A stretch of DNA of 64,000 nt from Ruminococcus flavefaciens. GTDB taxonomy: Bacteria; Bacillota; Clostridia; Oscillospirales; Ruminococcaceae. The stretch lies in assembly GCF_900143025.1 (NCBI RefSeq), contig NZ_FRCT01000008.1:16449-80448 (forward strand), given 5' to 3'. Below the pieces are notes generated by a model. That model saw only the letters and a list, made by a program, of their open reading frames with translations, was not told the origin of the DNA and ran no database searches. The translations under genes and the position numbers were made by a program. Positions 7,968 to 16,941 of the stretch are shown here, piece by piece. Each line of letters begins with the position of its first letter. Position 1 is the first letter of the stretch.

Positions 7968-8824
7968 GCCTCCTTAGGGTAAAATCCGTGGATCTTCAGC
8001 AGATGTGAGAGTACGCTCCTCATCTTTCTGCGCTCTACTATCATATCCACAAAGCCCTTGTCGTACATGAATTCGGCAAGCTGGAAGTCCTCGGGAAGTC
8101 TCTGCTTGATAGTTCCCTCGATAACTCTTCTGCCTGCAAATCCGATAAGCACCTTCGGCTCTGCGATGATTATATCACCAAGTGACGCAAAGCTTGCGGT
8201 AACGCCGCCTGTTGTCGGGTCTGTCATTACTGCTATATAAAGTCCGCCTGCATCGCTGTGGAGCTTAACTGCTCCCGATGTCTTAGCCATCTGCATGAGA
8301 GAAACTATGCCCTCCTGCATACGCGCACCACCAGAAGCTGTGAACATAACTACAGGAAGTCCCTTTTCTGTGGCATACTCAAAGGCGCGTGTTATCTTTT
8401 CGCCTACTACACTTCCCATAGAGCCCATCATAAAGCGTGAGTCCATAACTCCGATGACCACAGGCGAGCCCTTGATAGTAGCCGTACCTGTGATGACTGC
8501 CTCGCTGAGACCTGTAGCCGCACGAAGCTCTGCCTGCTTTTCGCTATAATCAGGAAAATCCAGCGGATTTGCGCTCTTCATGCCGCCGTTGAGCTCCTTG
8601 AAGCTTCCCTTGTCAACGGTTATAGCTATACGCTCTGCTGATGACAGTCTGCCGTGGTAATTACACTTAGGACATACTCTGTGAAGCTCCTCGTACTTCG
8701 ACAGAGGACTTGTATCCTGACAGCGCGGGCATTTGAACATAGGCGGTTTGTATTCTTCCTCACCGTCATTGAAGCGTTTCTTTACAACGTTAAAAAAATC
8801 TTCAAACAATTGTTTTCTCCCCAT
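7964..8824 (-). CDS. accD: Acetyl-CoA carboxylase carboxyltransferase subunit beta
   Basis: 286 residues. The N-terminal zinc ribbon has C32, C35, C51 and C54 (CPRC...CPKC). The crotonase-like core includes [17 protein letters not shown] and [21 protein letters not shown]. It pairs with AccA, whose gene overlaps its 3' end by 4 bases. It lies 6 bases after accC. Confidence 0.95.
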   Translation of the reverse strand: MGRKQLFEDFFNVVKKRFNDGEEEYKPPMFKCPRCQDTSPLSKYEELHRVCPKCNYHGRLSSAERIAITVDKGSFKELNGGMKSANPLDFPDYSEKQAELRAATGLSEAVITGTATIKGSPVVIGVMDSRFMMGSMGSVVGEKITRAFEYATEKGLPVVMFTASGGARMQEGIVSLMQMAKTSGAVKLHSDAGGLYIAVMTDPTTGGVTASFASLGDIIIAEPKVLIGFAGRRVIEGTIKQRLPEDFQLAEFMYDKGFVDMIVERRKMRSVLSHLLKIHGFYPKEA

Positions 8825-8830
8825 TCACTC

Positions 8831-10183
8831 TTAGTTCTTCTTTTCTTCCATGTACCTTCCAAGGAAGCCGATATCGTAATTGCCTGCCTTGAAATCAGCA
8901 TTTCTTATCATTTCAAGCTGAAAATCTATATTTGTATCAACGCCCTCTACGATAAACTCTGAAAGTGCCCATCTCATCTTGTTGATAGCGTCCTCGCGGT
9001 CAGAGCCGTGAGCGATGAGCTTGCTTATCATAGAATCGTAGAAAGGAGTTATGGTATAGCCCTGATATACGGCTCCGTCAATTCTTATTCCGGGACCGCC
9101 CGGCATATAAAGTGCCGTGATAGTACCGGGTGACGGTCTGAAGCCGTGAGAAGGGTCTTCTGCGTTAATTCTGCACTCGATAGCGTGACCGCGCATAACT
9201 ATGTCCTCCTGCTTTACACCCAGAGGCTTGCCGTCTGCTATCTCTATCTGTGCCTTTACTATGTCAAATCCCGTAACTTCCTCGGTTATAGGGTGTTCCA
9301 CCTGTATACGGGTATTCATTTCCATAAAGTAGAAATCATGGTTCTCGTCAACGAGAAATTCGATAGTACCCGCGTTGTAATAGCCGCACTCCTTAGCCGC
9401 AGTAACTGCTGCTGCGCCCATTTTAGCACGGAGCTCTGCGTCCACGATAGGGCTGGGACACTCCTCTATCATCTTCTGATTGCGGCGCTGCATAGAGCAG
9501 TCACGCTCACAGAGGTGTATATAGTTGCCGTGCTTGTCGGCGATTATCTGTATCTCAACATGATGCGGATTTATGAGGAATTTCTCGATATATACCGCAT
9601 CATCGCCGAAGAAGTTCTTAGCCTCCTGCTGTGCGGCTGTCATCTGAGCTTCAAGCTCGTCTGCGCTGTCAACACGGCGTATACCGCGTCCGCCGCCGCC
9701 TGCCGAAGCCTTTACAAGTACGGGGTAGCCTGCCTTATCGGCTATCTCACGGGCTTCCTCAAGGGACTTTACTGCGCCCTTTGAGCCCGGTATAACAGGC
9801 ACTCCTGCTGCCGCCATAGTTTCCTTTGCAGCAGCCTTGTCGCCAAGCATTTCTATAGACTTATATGACGGACCGATGAAAACTATTCCGTTTGCCTCGC
9901 AGAGCTTTGCAAACTCTGCATTCTCCGAAAGAAATCCGAAGCCCGGGTGGATAGCGTCAGCCCCCGTATTCAACGCCGCCTGTACAATAGCGTTCATGTT
10001 AAGGTAGCTGTCCTTTGTCGCAGCAGGTCCTATACATACAGCCTCGTCTGCTATCTGAGCATGGAGCGAATTGTGGTCGGCAGTGGAATAAACTGCCACG
10101 CAGCGTATATTCAGCTCACGGCACGCTCTTATTATTCGTACAGCTATCTCGCCTCTGTTGGCGATAAGAACTTTTCTGAACAT
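8831..10183 (-). CDS. accC: Biotin carboxylase subunit of acetyl-CoA carboxylase
   Basis: 450 residues, full length. ATP-grasp signatures: the Gly-rich loop GGGGRGI at 162-168, then EMNTRIQVEHPITEEVTG, which holds the metal- and bicarbonate-site residues. It carboxylates the biotin carried by AccB (encoded four genes upstream in the same cluster) with ATP and bicarbonate. The neighbouring order fabZ-accC-accD-accA is the common Firmicutes arrangement. Confidence 0.96.
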   Translation of the reverse strand: MFRKVLIANRGEIAVRIIRACRELNIRCVAVYSTADHNSLHAQIADEAVCIGPAATKDSYLNMNAIVQAALNTGADAIHPGFGFLSENAEFAKLCEANGIVFIGPSYKSIEMLGDKAAAKETMAAAGVPVIPGSKGAVKSLEEAREIADKAGYPVLVKASAGGGGRGIRRVDSADELEAQMTAAQQEAKNFFGDDAVYIEKFLINPHHVEIQIIADKHGNYIHLCERDCSMQRRNQKMIEECPSPIVDAELRAKMGAAAVTAAKECGYYNAGTIEFLVDENHDFYFMEMNTRIQVEHPITEEVTGFDIVKAQIEIADGKPLGVKQEDIVMRGHAIECRINAEDPSHGFRPSPGTITALYMPGGPGIRIDGAVYQGYTITPFYDSMISKLIAHGSDREDAINKMRWALSEFIVEGVDTNIDFQLEMIRNADFKAGNYDIGFLGRYMEEKKN

Positions 10184-10205
10184 TTATACTGATCTCCTGT
10201 GTCAC

Positions 10206-10649
10206 TTATTTATTATCTGCAACAATAAAGGTTATCTCGCATGATACAGCCTTTTCTCCGCCTACCGATGCAAGAGCCTTGCCTGTTCCCACAGGTCCGC
10301 GCTGACGTATCATCTCGACCTCAAGATCAAGCACATCGCCCGGAACTACCTGTCTGCGGAACTTAGCCTTGTCGATGCCTCCGAAAAGACCTACCTTGCC
10401 CTTGAATTCAGGCTTTGAGAGCATACATACAGCTCCTGCCTGTGCAAGCATCTCTATCATAAGCACACCGGGAGTTACAGGATATCCGGGGAAATGTCCC
10501 TTGAACCAGAAATCCTCTTCCTTGATGTACTTTCTTGCGTGTACCTTCACGCCTACCTCCAGTTCCACTATCTCATCTATGAGAAGGAACGGATCGCGGT
10601 GAGGGATTATTTCCATTATCTGTTCTTTATTCATAAGTATATCAGCCAT
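10206..10649 (-). CDS. fabZ: 3-hydroxyacyl-ACP dehydratase FabZ
   Basis: 147 residues, a single hot-dog domain. The active site is HFPGYPVTPG with catalytic His52 and Glu66 in GVLMIEMLAQAG. PHRDPFLLID near the N-terminus is also characteristic. It dehydrates 3-hydroxyacyl-ACP in each elongation round. The gene follows the second of two unknown membrane proteins by 5 bases. Confidence 0.95.
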   Translation of the reverse strand: MADILMNKEQIMEIIPHRDPFLLIDEIVELEVGVKVHARKYIKEEDFWFKGHFPGYPVTPGVLMIEMLAQAGAVCMLSKPEFKGKVGLFGGIDKAKFRRQVVPGDVLDLEVEMIRQRGPVGTGKALASVGGEKAVSCEITFIVADNK

Positions 10650-10654
10650 TTTGA

Positions 10655-11311
10655 TTACTCCTTATTTATATCGTTATCTGCAAGCATACCCATATCGTCT
10701 TCGGGGTTTATCCTGTACTTTGCAAAGGGATCCTCGGGTACCTGCTCTGCGCTTTCGGACTGAAGTCCTGCTCCGTAAACAACGCCTTCTTCTACTCCGT
10801 AGACCTCGCCGTCCTTGACGAAGCTCTTGAACGAGCCTACAAGCTGTGCGAAATGGGGATAGCCTATCTCGTTCCTGATGCTGCCGTCCTCCTTCTCCAT
10901 TAAATAGATAACAACGGCATTTGCAACAGCAAGGGCTATAAACGAAAGGTTTACAGGTATCAGTACAGCGGATATCAGAAGTCCTGCCTTCCAGCTGTGC
11001 AGCTTGCGTATACCTATAAAGTATATCATCAGAAACAGGTAAAAAACTATAAGCGGCCAACAGGGCATGAACGTTCCGCTTGCCATGTATATCAGTGAGC
11101 CCTTCCACATCAAAGCAGTCATTATACCAACAGGGAGAAGTATGGCATTCATTATCCATAACGCCCAGAAATCGCGGAGGAATGCCCAGCGTTTCTTCTG
11201 CATATCCAGCATATGCTGATTGTATTCCTTGAATTCCGTATACATCTCAGCAGAAGTGATATTGATGTGCGACTCGTCTATATTGTCCTGAGTTATGTAT
11301 TTAAGTTCCAT
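10655..11311 (-). CDS. Membrane protein of unknown function, paralogue A in the fab cluster
   Basis: 218 residues. The N-terminus MELKYITQDNIDESHINITSAEM matches that of the neighbouring gene product (MEYKYITQDIID..RNITSPEM). Three to four hydrophobic segments follow (about 48-70, 73-100, 110-140). The C-terminal third is cytoplasmic-like, with EIGYPHFAQLVGSFKS echoing ELGYPSFPRLLITTV of the paralogue, and then a variable acidic tail. It sits 5 bases before fabZ and 4 bases after paralogue B, so it is co-transcribed. I recognise no family; a role in membrane-lipid sensing or synthesis is only suggested by location. Confidence 0.75.
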   Translation of the reverse strand: MELKYITQDNIDESHINITSAEMYTEFKEYNQHMLDMQKKRWAFLRDFWALWIMNAILLPVGIMTALMWKGSLIYMASGTFMPCWPLIVFYLFLMIYFIGIRKLHSWKAGLLISAVLIPVNLSFIALAVANAVVIYLMEKEDGSIRNEIGYPHFAQLVGSFKSFVKDGEVYGVEEGVVYGAGLQSESAEQVPEDPFAKYRINPEDDMGMLADNDINKE

Positions 11312-11315
11312 AGTA

Positions 11316-11891
11316 TCAAAGAAATGTACCGTCGTGAGGGTGGTCTCTCTTAGCCTTTTCGCGTATGCTGTCGTAAGTAAGGTTCGTTACGCTGTCAGCA
11401 TCGCTGTTTACAGTAGTTATCAGGAGTCTCGGAAAGGAGGGATACCCCAGTTCCTTTGAGAGCTTGTTCTCTTCGTTGTTGTAATACCAGCCAATCCCGA
11501 AATTCGCCACAGGGAATAACAGGAAGATAAAGGATACCAGTATGGCAGGCAGCGATACAAGGCATAATACATACCTTTCACGGCAGTTCTTAATGTATAT
11601 GAAATACGTTACCAGTATAAGATATCCCAGAAATCCTAACGCTGCCAGAATTATACGCCAGGTCGGTACATAATCATTGCTATATACCGCTATAAGCGAG
11701 AACATGAACCAGATAACAAGAACATACTGGGTTATTACCCATGTATTGAACAGAGCGTGTACACGGCGGCGTTTAATGTTGTTCTTCATGGCCTCGATGT
11801 TATATACACGGGCTTCCGCGAACATTTCGGGAGAGGTTATATTCCTTCCTCCCGAATCTATAATGTCCTGAGTTATGTACTTATACTCCAT
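11316..11891 (-). CDS. Membrane protein of unknown function, paralogue B in the fab cluster
   Basis: 191 residues with the same plan as the next gene: conserved N-terminal segment YITQDIID...NITSPEMFAEARVYN, then about three hydrophobic spans (roughly 49-70, 77-100, 106-135), then KELGYPSFPRLL and a short charged tail. The start codon overlaps the accB stop by one base, so it is translated with the acetyl-CoA carboxylase genes. The two copies are clearly diverged, so the duplication is old. The function is unknown. Confidence 0.75.
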   Translation of the reverse strand: MEYKYITQDIIDSGGRNITSPEMFAEARVYNIEAMKNNIKRRRVHALFNTWVITQYVLVIWFMFSLIAVYSNDYVPTWRIILAALGFLGYLILVTYFIYIKNCRERYVLCLVSLPAILVSFIFLLFPVANFGIGWYYNNEENKLSKELGYPSFPRLLITTVNSDADSVTNLTYDSIREKAKRDHPHDGTFL

Positions 11892-12361
11892 TATTTTATG
11901 ACCATGATAGGCTGGTCGAATTCTACTGCCTGACCGTCTGATACGAGTATCTGCTCAACAACGCCGTCGTATTCCGACTGTATCTCGTTCATAAGCTTCA
12001 TGGACTCTATTATCATGATAACGTCGCCCTTCTTGACCTCGTCGCCTGTCTTTACAAAAGGCGGCTTGTCAGGTGAAGGTGAAGAGTAGAATGTACCTAC
12101 GATAGGTGATTTAACTATCTTTCCGCTGACTTCCTCAGCCATTGAAGCCTCACTTGCAGCAAGTGTGCTGTCGATAGGTGCTGACTGAGCAGGAGCAGCT
12201 ACTGCCATAGGAACAGGCATTGCAGGGATACTCTTCTTGCCCTTGATAGTGATAGTATTGTCACCGCTTGAAATAGTAAGCTCCGAGAGCTCCTTCTTAT
12301 TGATTATGTCTGCCAGCTTTTCTATTGTTTCAAGGTCAAACTGACCGTATAATTTCTCCAT
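11891..12361 (-). CDS. accB: Biotin carboxyl carrier protein of acetyl-CoA carboxylase
   Basis: 156 residues. An N-terminal segment (1-42) is followed by an Ala/Pro-rich linker (47-70) and the biotinyl domain. The biotin-accepting Lys is K122 in IIESMKLMNEI; ESMKLM replaces the common EAMKLM, a small and tolerated change. It shuttles carboxyl groups between AccC and AccAD. It follows fabF by 12 bases. Confidence 0.95.
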   Translation of the reverse strand: MEKLYGQFDLETIEKLADIINKKELSELTISSGDNTITIKGKKSIPAMPVPMAVAAPAQSAPIDSTLAASEASMAEEVSGKIVKSPIVGTFYSSPSPDKPPFVKTGDEVKKGDVIMIIESMKLMNEIQSEYDGVVEQILVSDGQAVEFDQPIMVIK

Positions 12362-12373
12362 TTAATGTCCTCC

Positions 12374-13630
12374 TCAATCCTTTACCTTCTTGAAGCAAAG
12401 AGTAGCATTGTGTCCGCCAAATCCCAGTGAATTTGAAAGAACAGCGTTTACCTCCTGCTCGATATTACCGTTTCCGCAGTAATCAAGGTCGCACTCCTCG
12501 TCAGGCACCTTATAGCCGACTGTTGCGTGGATAAAGCCTTCCTCTATGCTCTTTGCGCAGACTACAGCCTCAACTGCACCTGCTGCACCGAGAAGATGTC
12601 CTATCATGGACTTTGTCGAGCTTATCTTCACGTTCTTTGCCTCGTCGCCGAAAGCAAGCTTTATAGCGGCTGTCTCATACTTGTCGTTGAGACCTGTTGA
12701 TGTGCCGTGTGCATTTATGTAATCTATGTCAGCAGGTGTGAGACCTGCTTCCTCCATTGCAAGGCTCATGCCCTTGCCTGCGGCTTCACCGCTCGGCATA
12801 GGTGATGTCATGTGGTAACCGTCGCAGGTAGCTCCATAGCCTGCTACCTCTGCGTATATCTTAGCGCCTCTTGCTTTTGCGTGTTCATATTCTTCAAGCA
12901 CGAGAACTGCGCTTCCCTCGCCCAGTACGAAGCCGCTGCGCTCCTTGTCGAAGGGGATAGAAGCTCTTGTGAGGTCCTCGCTCTTTGTAAGAGCCTTCAT
13001 ATTTGCAAAGCCACCGAATGTGAACTCTACTCTTGTGGACTCTGTACCGCCTGCCAGACAAGCATCAAGGTAACCGTCCTTTATCTTTCTGAAGGCTTCA
13101 CCGATAGAATGTGTACCCGAAGCGCAGGCAGTCGTAACATCGTAATTAGCCCCTCTGAAGCCTGTCTTCATGGAGATAGTGCCTGCTGCCATATTGCTTA
13201 TCATCATAGGGATATAGAATGCAGACATTCTTCCCGGACCTTTTTCAAGATACTTGTTATGCTCTGTAAGAGTAAGGTCTACGCCGCCGATGCCCGAGCC
13301 TACAAGAACGCCTACTCTGTAAGGGTCAATGTCCTTGAAGTCTGTTCCCGCATCTTCAAGAGCCTCGTGTGCAGCAACTACGGCATACTTTGTGAATGTA
13401 TCCATGCGCTTTGCTTCCTTCTTGTCGAAGCAGCCATTTACGTCGTAATACTGTTCTTCATTGAAGTCGCGCACCATTCCTGCTATCTTAACGCCTATAC
13501 GTTCTGTTTCAAACATATCTATAAAGGAGATGCCCAGCTTGTTTGCTCTGATGCCCTCCCAGAATTTCTTGACTCCTGTTCCAAGAGGAGTAACTGCTCC
13601 CATACCTGTTATAACAACTCTTCTGCTCAT
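12374..13630 (-). CDS. fabF: 3-oxoacyl-ACP synthase II
   Basis: 418 residues, full length. The thiolase-fold condensing enzyme has the Cys-His-His triad C169 (TTACASGTHS), H308 (NAHGTSTGLND) and H345 (MIGHLLGAAGAVE). It extends acyl-ACP with malonyl-ACP. It lies between fabG and accB, the standard order in Firmicutes. Confidence 0.96.
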   Translation of the reverse strand: MSRRVVITGMGAVTPLGTGVKKFWEGIRANKLGISFIDMFETERIGVKIAGMVRDFNEEQYYDVNGCFDKKEAKRMDTFTKYAVVAAHEALEDAGTDFKDIDPYRVGVLVGSGIGGVDLTLTEHNKYLEKGPGRMSAFYIPMMISNMAAGTISMKTGFRGANYDVTTACASGTHSIGEAFRKIKDGYLDACLAGGTESTRVEFTFGGFANMKALTKSEDLTRASIPFDKERSGFVLGEGSAVLVLEEYEHAKARGAKIYAEVAGYGATCDGYHMTSPMPSGEAAGKGMSLAMEEAGLTPADIDYINAHGTSTGLNDKYETAAIKLAFGDEAKNVKISSTKSMIGHLLGAAGAVEAVVCAKSIEEGFIHATVGYKVPDEECDLDYCGNGNIEQEVNAVLSNSLGFGGHNATLCFKKVKD

Positions 13631-13705
13631 ATTATTTCCTTTCCTAACCTCTCTGTAATTTAGTGTGATCAGAGCCTGTGCTCCATACTGCGAATATTAC
13701 CGATA

Positions 13706-14446
13706 TCACATAGCAAGTCCGCCTGATATCTCGATGACCTGCCCCGTAACATAAGAAGCATTGTCGGATACAAGGAAGGATACAACTGAAGCGATCTCCT
13801 CAGGCTCACCGTAGCGTTTGAGAGAGATAGCTTCGATCATCTTTGCTTTGAGCTCCTCAGAAAGCACATCTGTCATCGGGGTATGTATAAATCCCGGAGC
13901 TACGGCATTGCAGGTGATATTGCGTGAGCCGAACTCCTTTGCTGTTGTCTTGGTCATACCTATGATAGCTGCCTTTGATGCAGAGTAGTTCATCTGTCCG
14001 GGATTTCCGTAGAGTCCTGCAACAGAAGCCACATTTACTATCCTGCCGTGTCTCTGCTTCATCATTACAGCTGTTACGTTCTTTGTCATATTGAAAACGC
14101 TCTTCTGGTTTACAGCAATAACTGCATCGTATTCCTCCTCGCTCATTCTTGCAAGGAGCTTATCCTTTGTTATTCCCGCATTGTTTACAAGTGCGTCTAT
14201 AGTGCCGAAATCAGCCTTTACCTGCTTTACCATAGCCTCACACTGGTCAAACTTTGAAACGTCTGCCGCATAACATTCAGCCTTTACGCCTAAAGCGCGG
14301 CACTCCTCAGCAACTGCAAGAGCTTTTTCCTTGTCGCCGTCACTGGGATAATGATTTATAACTACGTCAAAACCGTCCTGTGCAAGTCTTTTTGCGATGC
14401 AGGCACCTATACCCTGTGATGCGCCTGTAATTATTGCTGTTGCCAT
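13706..14446 (-). CDS. fabG: 3-oxoacyl-ACP reductase FabG
   Basis: 246 residues, a short-chain dehydrogenase. The NADPH-binding loop is TGASQGIGACIA (7-18), NNAG is at 88-91, and the catalytic residues are S141, Y154 and K158 (YSASKAA). It reduces 3-oxoacyl-ACP. GGAGGT precedes the ATG. A separate promoter appears to lie just upstream (14483-14511), so fabG and the genes after it may be expressed independently of fabH-fabK. Confidence 0.95.
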   Translation of the reverse strand: MATAIITGASQGIGACIAKRLAQDGFDVVINHYPSDGDKEKALAVAEECRALGVKAECYAADVSKFDQCEAMVKQVKADFGTIDALVNNAGITKDKLLARMSEEEYDAVIAVNQKSVFNMTKNVTAVMMKQRHGRIVNVASVAGLYGNPGQMNYSASKAAIIGMTKTTAKEFGSRNITCNAVAPGFIHTPMTDVLSEELKAKMIEAISLKRYGEPEEIASVVSFLVSDNASYVTGQVIEISGGLAM

Positions 14447-14482
14447 ATTGCATACCTCCGTTATGTTGTTTTTTGTATCTCT

Positions 14483-14511
14483 ATTTTATCATCTTTCTCA
14501 TGTTTTGTTAA
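14483..14511 (-). promoter_or_regulatory. Internal promoter before fabG
   Basis: On the minus strand TTAACA (14506-14511), 17-base spacer, TAAAAT (14483-14488), 37 bases before the fabG start. Just upstream of it lies a palindrome with arms GTTACA/TGTAAC around 14533-14546, a possible operator. Confidence 0.65.
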
Positions 14512-14558
14512 CGTGAGAAATGTCACTTTCGATGTTACAAATGTAACTTTTTTCTGTC

Positions 14559-14753
14559 TCAAGCCTCAAATATCATGTCGTACTCTATAAGGGCACCGTA
14601 AGCCCCCAGCTTTACGGGAACATTTCCCGCATATCTGTATCCGAGAGCAGCCATTTCGTTTATCACCTGACGGGGAGACAGTTTCCTGTCCTCGATATCA
14701 CAGTAATAGACACCTCCGATAGCCGCTTTCATTCTCATGTACTTATAGTTCAT
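14559..14753 (-). CDS. Small protein of unknown function (possibly DUF4177-like)
   Basis: 64 residues: a charged N-terminal half, then NEMAALGYRYAGNVPVKLGAYGALIEYDMIFEA. The pattern of a helix ending in LGY..., a short strand and a final YDMIF strand resembles small DUF4177-type proteins, but the match is weak. Its ATG overlaps the fabK stop by 4 bases, which argues that it is real and co-translated with the enoyl-ACP reductase. No membrane segment is present. Confidence 0.65.
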   Translation of the reverse strand: MNYKYMRMKAAIGGVYYCDIEDRKLSPRQVINEMAALGYRYAGNVPVKLGAYGALIEYDMIFEA

Positions 14754-15676
14754 ATTTTAAGAAGCTTTTCTGCTCCGTCGTTTATCTCCTTAACTATCTC
14801 GGCACATGGCTTTATGTCGTTTACCATACCCGAAATAGCACCGCAGAGGAATGAACCGCTGTCCACATCGCCGTCAACTACAGCTCTGCGGAGTGCGCCC
14901 AGTGTGAGCTGCTCAAACTCATCGGGAGTAAGTGTACCGTCCTTTTCGCCCATAGCCAGCTTCTTTGCGAACTTTGTCTTGATATTTCTGCAAGGGTGAC
15001 CTGTATATCTTCCTGTTACGATATTATCGGTATCCTTTGCCTTTATTACGAGGTCTTTGAAAGTCGGGTGTATCTGACATTCCTCGGAAGCAAGGAAGCG
15101 TGTACCTATCTGAACGCCAACTGCGCCCAGCATGAAGGCTGCTGCCATACCTCTGCCGTCAGCGATACCGCCTGCTGCGATAACAGGTATCTCAACAGCG
15201 TCAACTACCTGCGGTACGAGACACATTGTTGTATTCTCGCCTATATGACCGCCCGACTCTGTTCCCTCAGCGATAACAGCGTCAGCCCCTGCCTTTTCCA
15301 TTCTCTTTGCAAGAGCTACTGACGGTACAACAGGCATTACCTTTATATCTGCTTCCTTCCATGCAGCCATGTACTTACCGGGATTTCCTGCACCTGTTGT
15401 TATGACCTTTACGCCCTCGTCGATACAGAGCTGAGCAAGGTCATCGGCATTAGGGCTCATAAGCATGATATTCACGCCGAAGGGCTTGTTTGTCTTTTCC
15501 TTGCAGAGACGTATCTGCTCACGAAGATAGTCGATAGGTGCGCTGCCGCCTGCGATAAGACCGATACCGCCGGCGTTGGAAACAGCGGAAGCGAGTGTGT
15601 GCTCGGCTACCCAAGCCATACCGCCCTGTATTATAGGGTATTCGCAGCCGAGAAGTTCAGTAATGCGTGTTTTCAT
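14750..15676 (-). CDS. fabK: Enoyl-ACP reductase II (FMN-dependent)
   Basis: 308 residues, a TIM-barrel flavoenzyme of the nitronate monooxygenase/FabK family. PIIQGGMAWVAEHTLASAVSNAGG at the N-terminus, EGTESGGHIGE in the middle and IAAGGIADGRGMAAAFMLGA are typical of FabK. It performs the last reduction of the elongation cycle. No fabI or fabL is present here, so this is probably the main enoyl reductase of the organism. It is separated from fabH by a repeat element. Confidence 0.93.
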   Translation of the reverse strand: MKTRITELLGCEYPIIQGGMAWVAEHTLASAVSNAGGIGLIAGGSAPIDYLREQIRLCKEKTNKPFGVNIMLMSPNADDLAQLCIDEGVKVITTGAGNPGKYMAAWKEADIKVMPVVPSVALAKRMEKAGADAVIAEGTESGGHIGENTTMCLVPQVVDAVEIPVIAAGGIADGRGMAAAFMLGAVGVQIGTRFLASEECQIHPTFKDLVIKAKDTDNIVTGRYTGHPCRNIKTKFAKKLAMGEKDGTLTPDEFEQLTLGALRRAVVDGDVDSGSFLCGAISGMVNDIKPCAEIVKEINDGAEKLLKI

Positions 15677-15697
15677 AATAGTTCTCCTTTTGTTATA

Positions 15698-15790
15698 TAG
15701 CCCTTAGCCTTTAGCTATTAGCCTGAGGTATGCCCTTACGGACATCTATCAAAAAGCACATTGCCTAACGGCTAATGGCTGACGGCTAAG
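15698..15790. repeat. MITE-like intergenic repeat between fabH and fabK
   Basis: The left end (TAGCCCTTAGCC, TTAGCTATTAGCC) and right end (TAACGGCTAATGGCTGACGG) are imperfect inverted repeats around a centre of about 45 bases. A partial copy of the right end lies at 605-632. There is no coding capacity. It interrupts the fabH-fabK spacing and would be part of the transcript. Confidence 0.6.
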
Positions 15791-15791
15791 A

Positions 15792-16778
15792 TTAGTATTC
15801 AAGTATTATTCCGCCGTAGGTAAGACCTGCTCCGAAGCCTATGAGAGCAAGCTTCTGTCCGCGTTTGATAAGTCCTTTTTCAATGCCCTCGGAAAGAGCC
15901 AGCGGTATAGACGCACTGGAAGTATTTCCGTAGTGGTCAAGGGTGATGATAAATTTTTCCATAGGAACATCGAGCTTCTTTGCAGCTGTCTCGATTATCC
16001 TTATATTAGCCTGATGCGGTATGAACCAGTCTATCTCGTCCTTTGTAATGCCGATTTTTTCGGCTGCACTTTCAAATGCCTTCGGAAGTGCCTGTGTAGC
16101 GAATTTGTATACTTCCTTACCGTTCTGACAGAGCTTATTCGTTGGTCCCTCAGGGATAGGATCCTCAAAATCATGCTCTATCGCAACCTCAGGAACAGGA
16201 CGGAGCGATCTTGCGAAAAGATGCTTTGCACCGCTGCCGTCTGAGAAAAGTGCAGATGAAAAGAGCTTGTCGCTTCTTTCGAGTACAGCAGCTGCCGCAC
16301 CGTCACCGAACAGTATACAGGTAGTACGGTCACTGAAATCAAGGAAGCGTGAAAGAGCTTCATTTGCAACAACAAGCACGTATTTCAGCGAATTATCCGT
16401 TTCAAGGAAGCGTCTTGCGGTATCGACACCGTAAACAAAGCCCGAACAGGCAGCACCAAGATCAAAGGCTGCTGCGTTAACAGCACCTATCTCATGCTGT
16501 ATAACGCTTGCCATGCTCGGAGTAAGAAAATCAGAGGTGATCGTACATGATATTACCAGACCTATCTGAGCAGGGTCAATGCCTGCTGCCTCTATAGCCT
16601 TCAGAGATGCCTGCTTTCCCATGTACCATGTGGGCTCCCAGCCAGCCATAGGACGCTCTGTTATGCCCGTTCTTGTTCTTATCCACTCATCGTCGGTCTC
16701 GATAAAACGGGTGAGATCGTCGTTCTTCAATATCTGTTCGGGCACATATCTGCCCATTCCCAAAATGCTGATACCCAT
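15792..16778 (-). CDS. fabH: 3-oxoacyl-ACP synthase III
   Basis: 328 residues. The Cys-His-Asn triad of FabH is present: C111 in GAACSGFVYG, His in PHQANIRI, and Asn in HYGNTSSAS. It starts fatty-acid synthesis by joining an acyl-CoA primer with malonyl-ACP. In this organism branched acyl-CoAs would be natural primers. AAGGAG lies at good spacing before the ATG. It is the first gene of the minus-strand cluster. Confidence 0.95.
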   Translation of the reverse strand: MGISILGMGRYVPEQILKNDDLTRFIETDDEWIRTRTGITERPMAGWEPTWYMGKQASLKAIEAAGIDPAQIGLVISCTITSDFLTPSMASVIQHEIGAVNAAAFDLGAACSGFVYGVDTARRFLETDNSLKYVLVVANEALSRFLDFSDRTTCILFGDGAAAAVLERSDKLFSSALFSDGSGAKHLFARSLRPVPEVAIEHDFEDPIPEGPTNKLCQNGKEVYKFATQALPKAFESAAEKIGITKDEIDWFIPHQANIRIIETAAKKLDVPMEKFIITLDHYGNTSSASIPLALSEGIEKGLIKRGQKLALIGFGAGLTYGGIILEY

Positions 16779-16894
16779 TAAAAAAGCTCCTTAGAATCAA
16801 TAAAAATTATGTGAACATGGTTGTAAAAACCAAAAATTTGTGTTATAGTAGTAGTGTTGGTACATGAACAAAGGGAACTCTCCCCTATATGGAC

Positions 16895-16921
16895 ATAATA
16901 CCACACATAATATATTGTAAA
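16895..16921 (-). promoter_or_regulatory. Likely fabH promoter
   Basis: Minus strand: TTTACA (16916-16921), 15-base spacer, TATTAT (16895-16900) preceded by TGG, an extended -10. The spacer is short, so the extended -10 matters. The leader would be about 110 bases. Confidence 0.55.
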
Positions 16922-16941
16922 GCATTTTGAGTTTTTTTGCA

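Noticed and set aside
9146..9784. Long plus-strand open frame over accC
   Set aside because: It has no ribosome site or protein-like motifs and lies wholly inside a well-conserved gene on the other strand.
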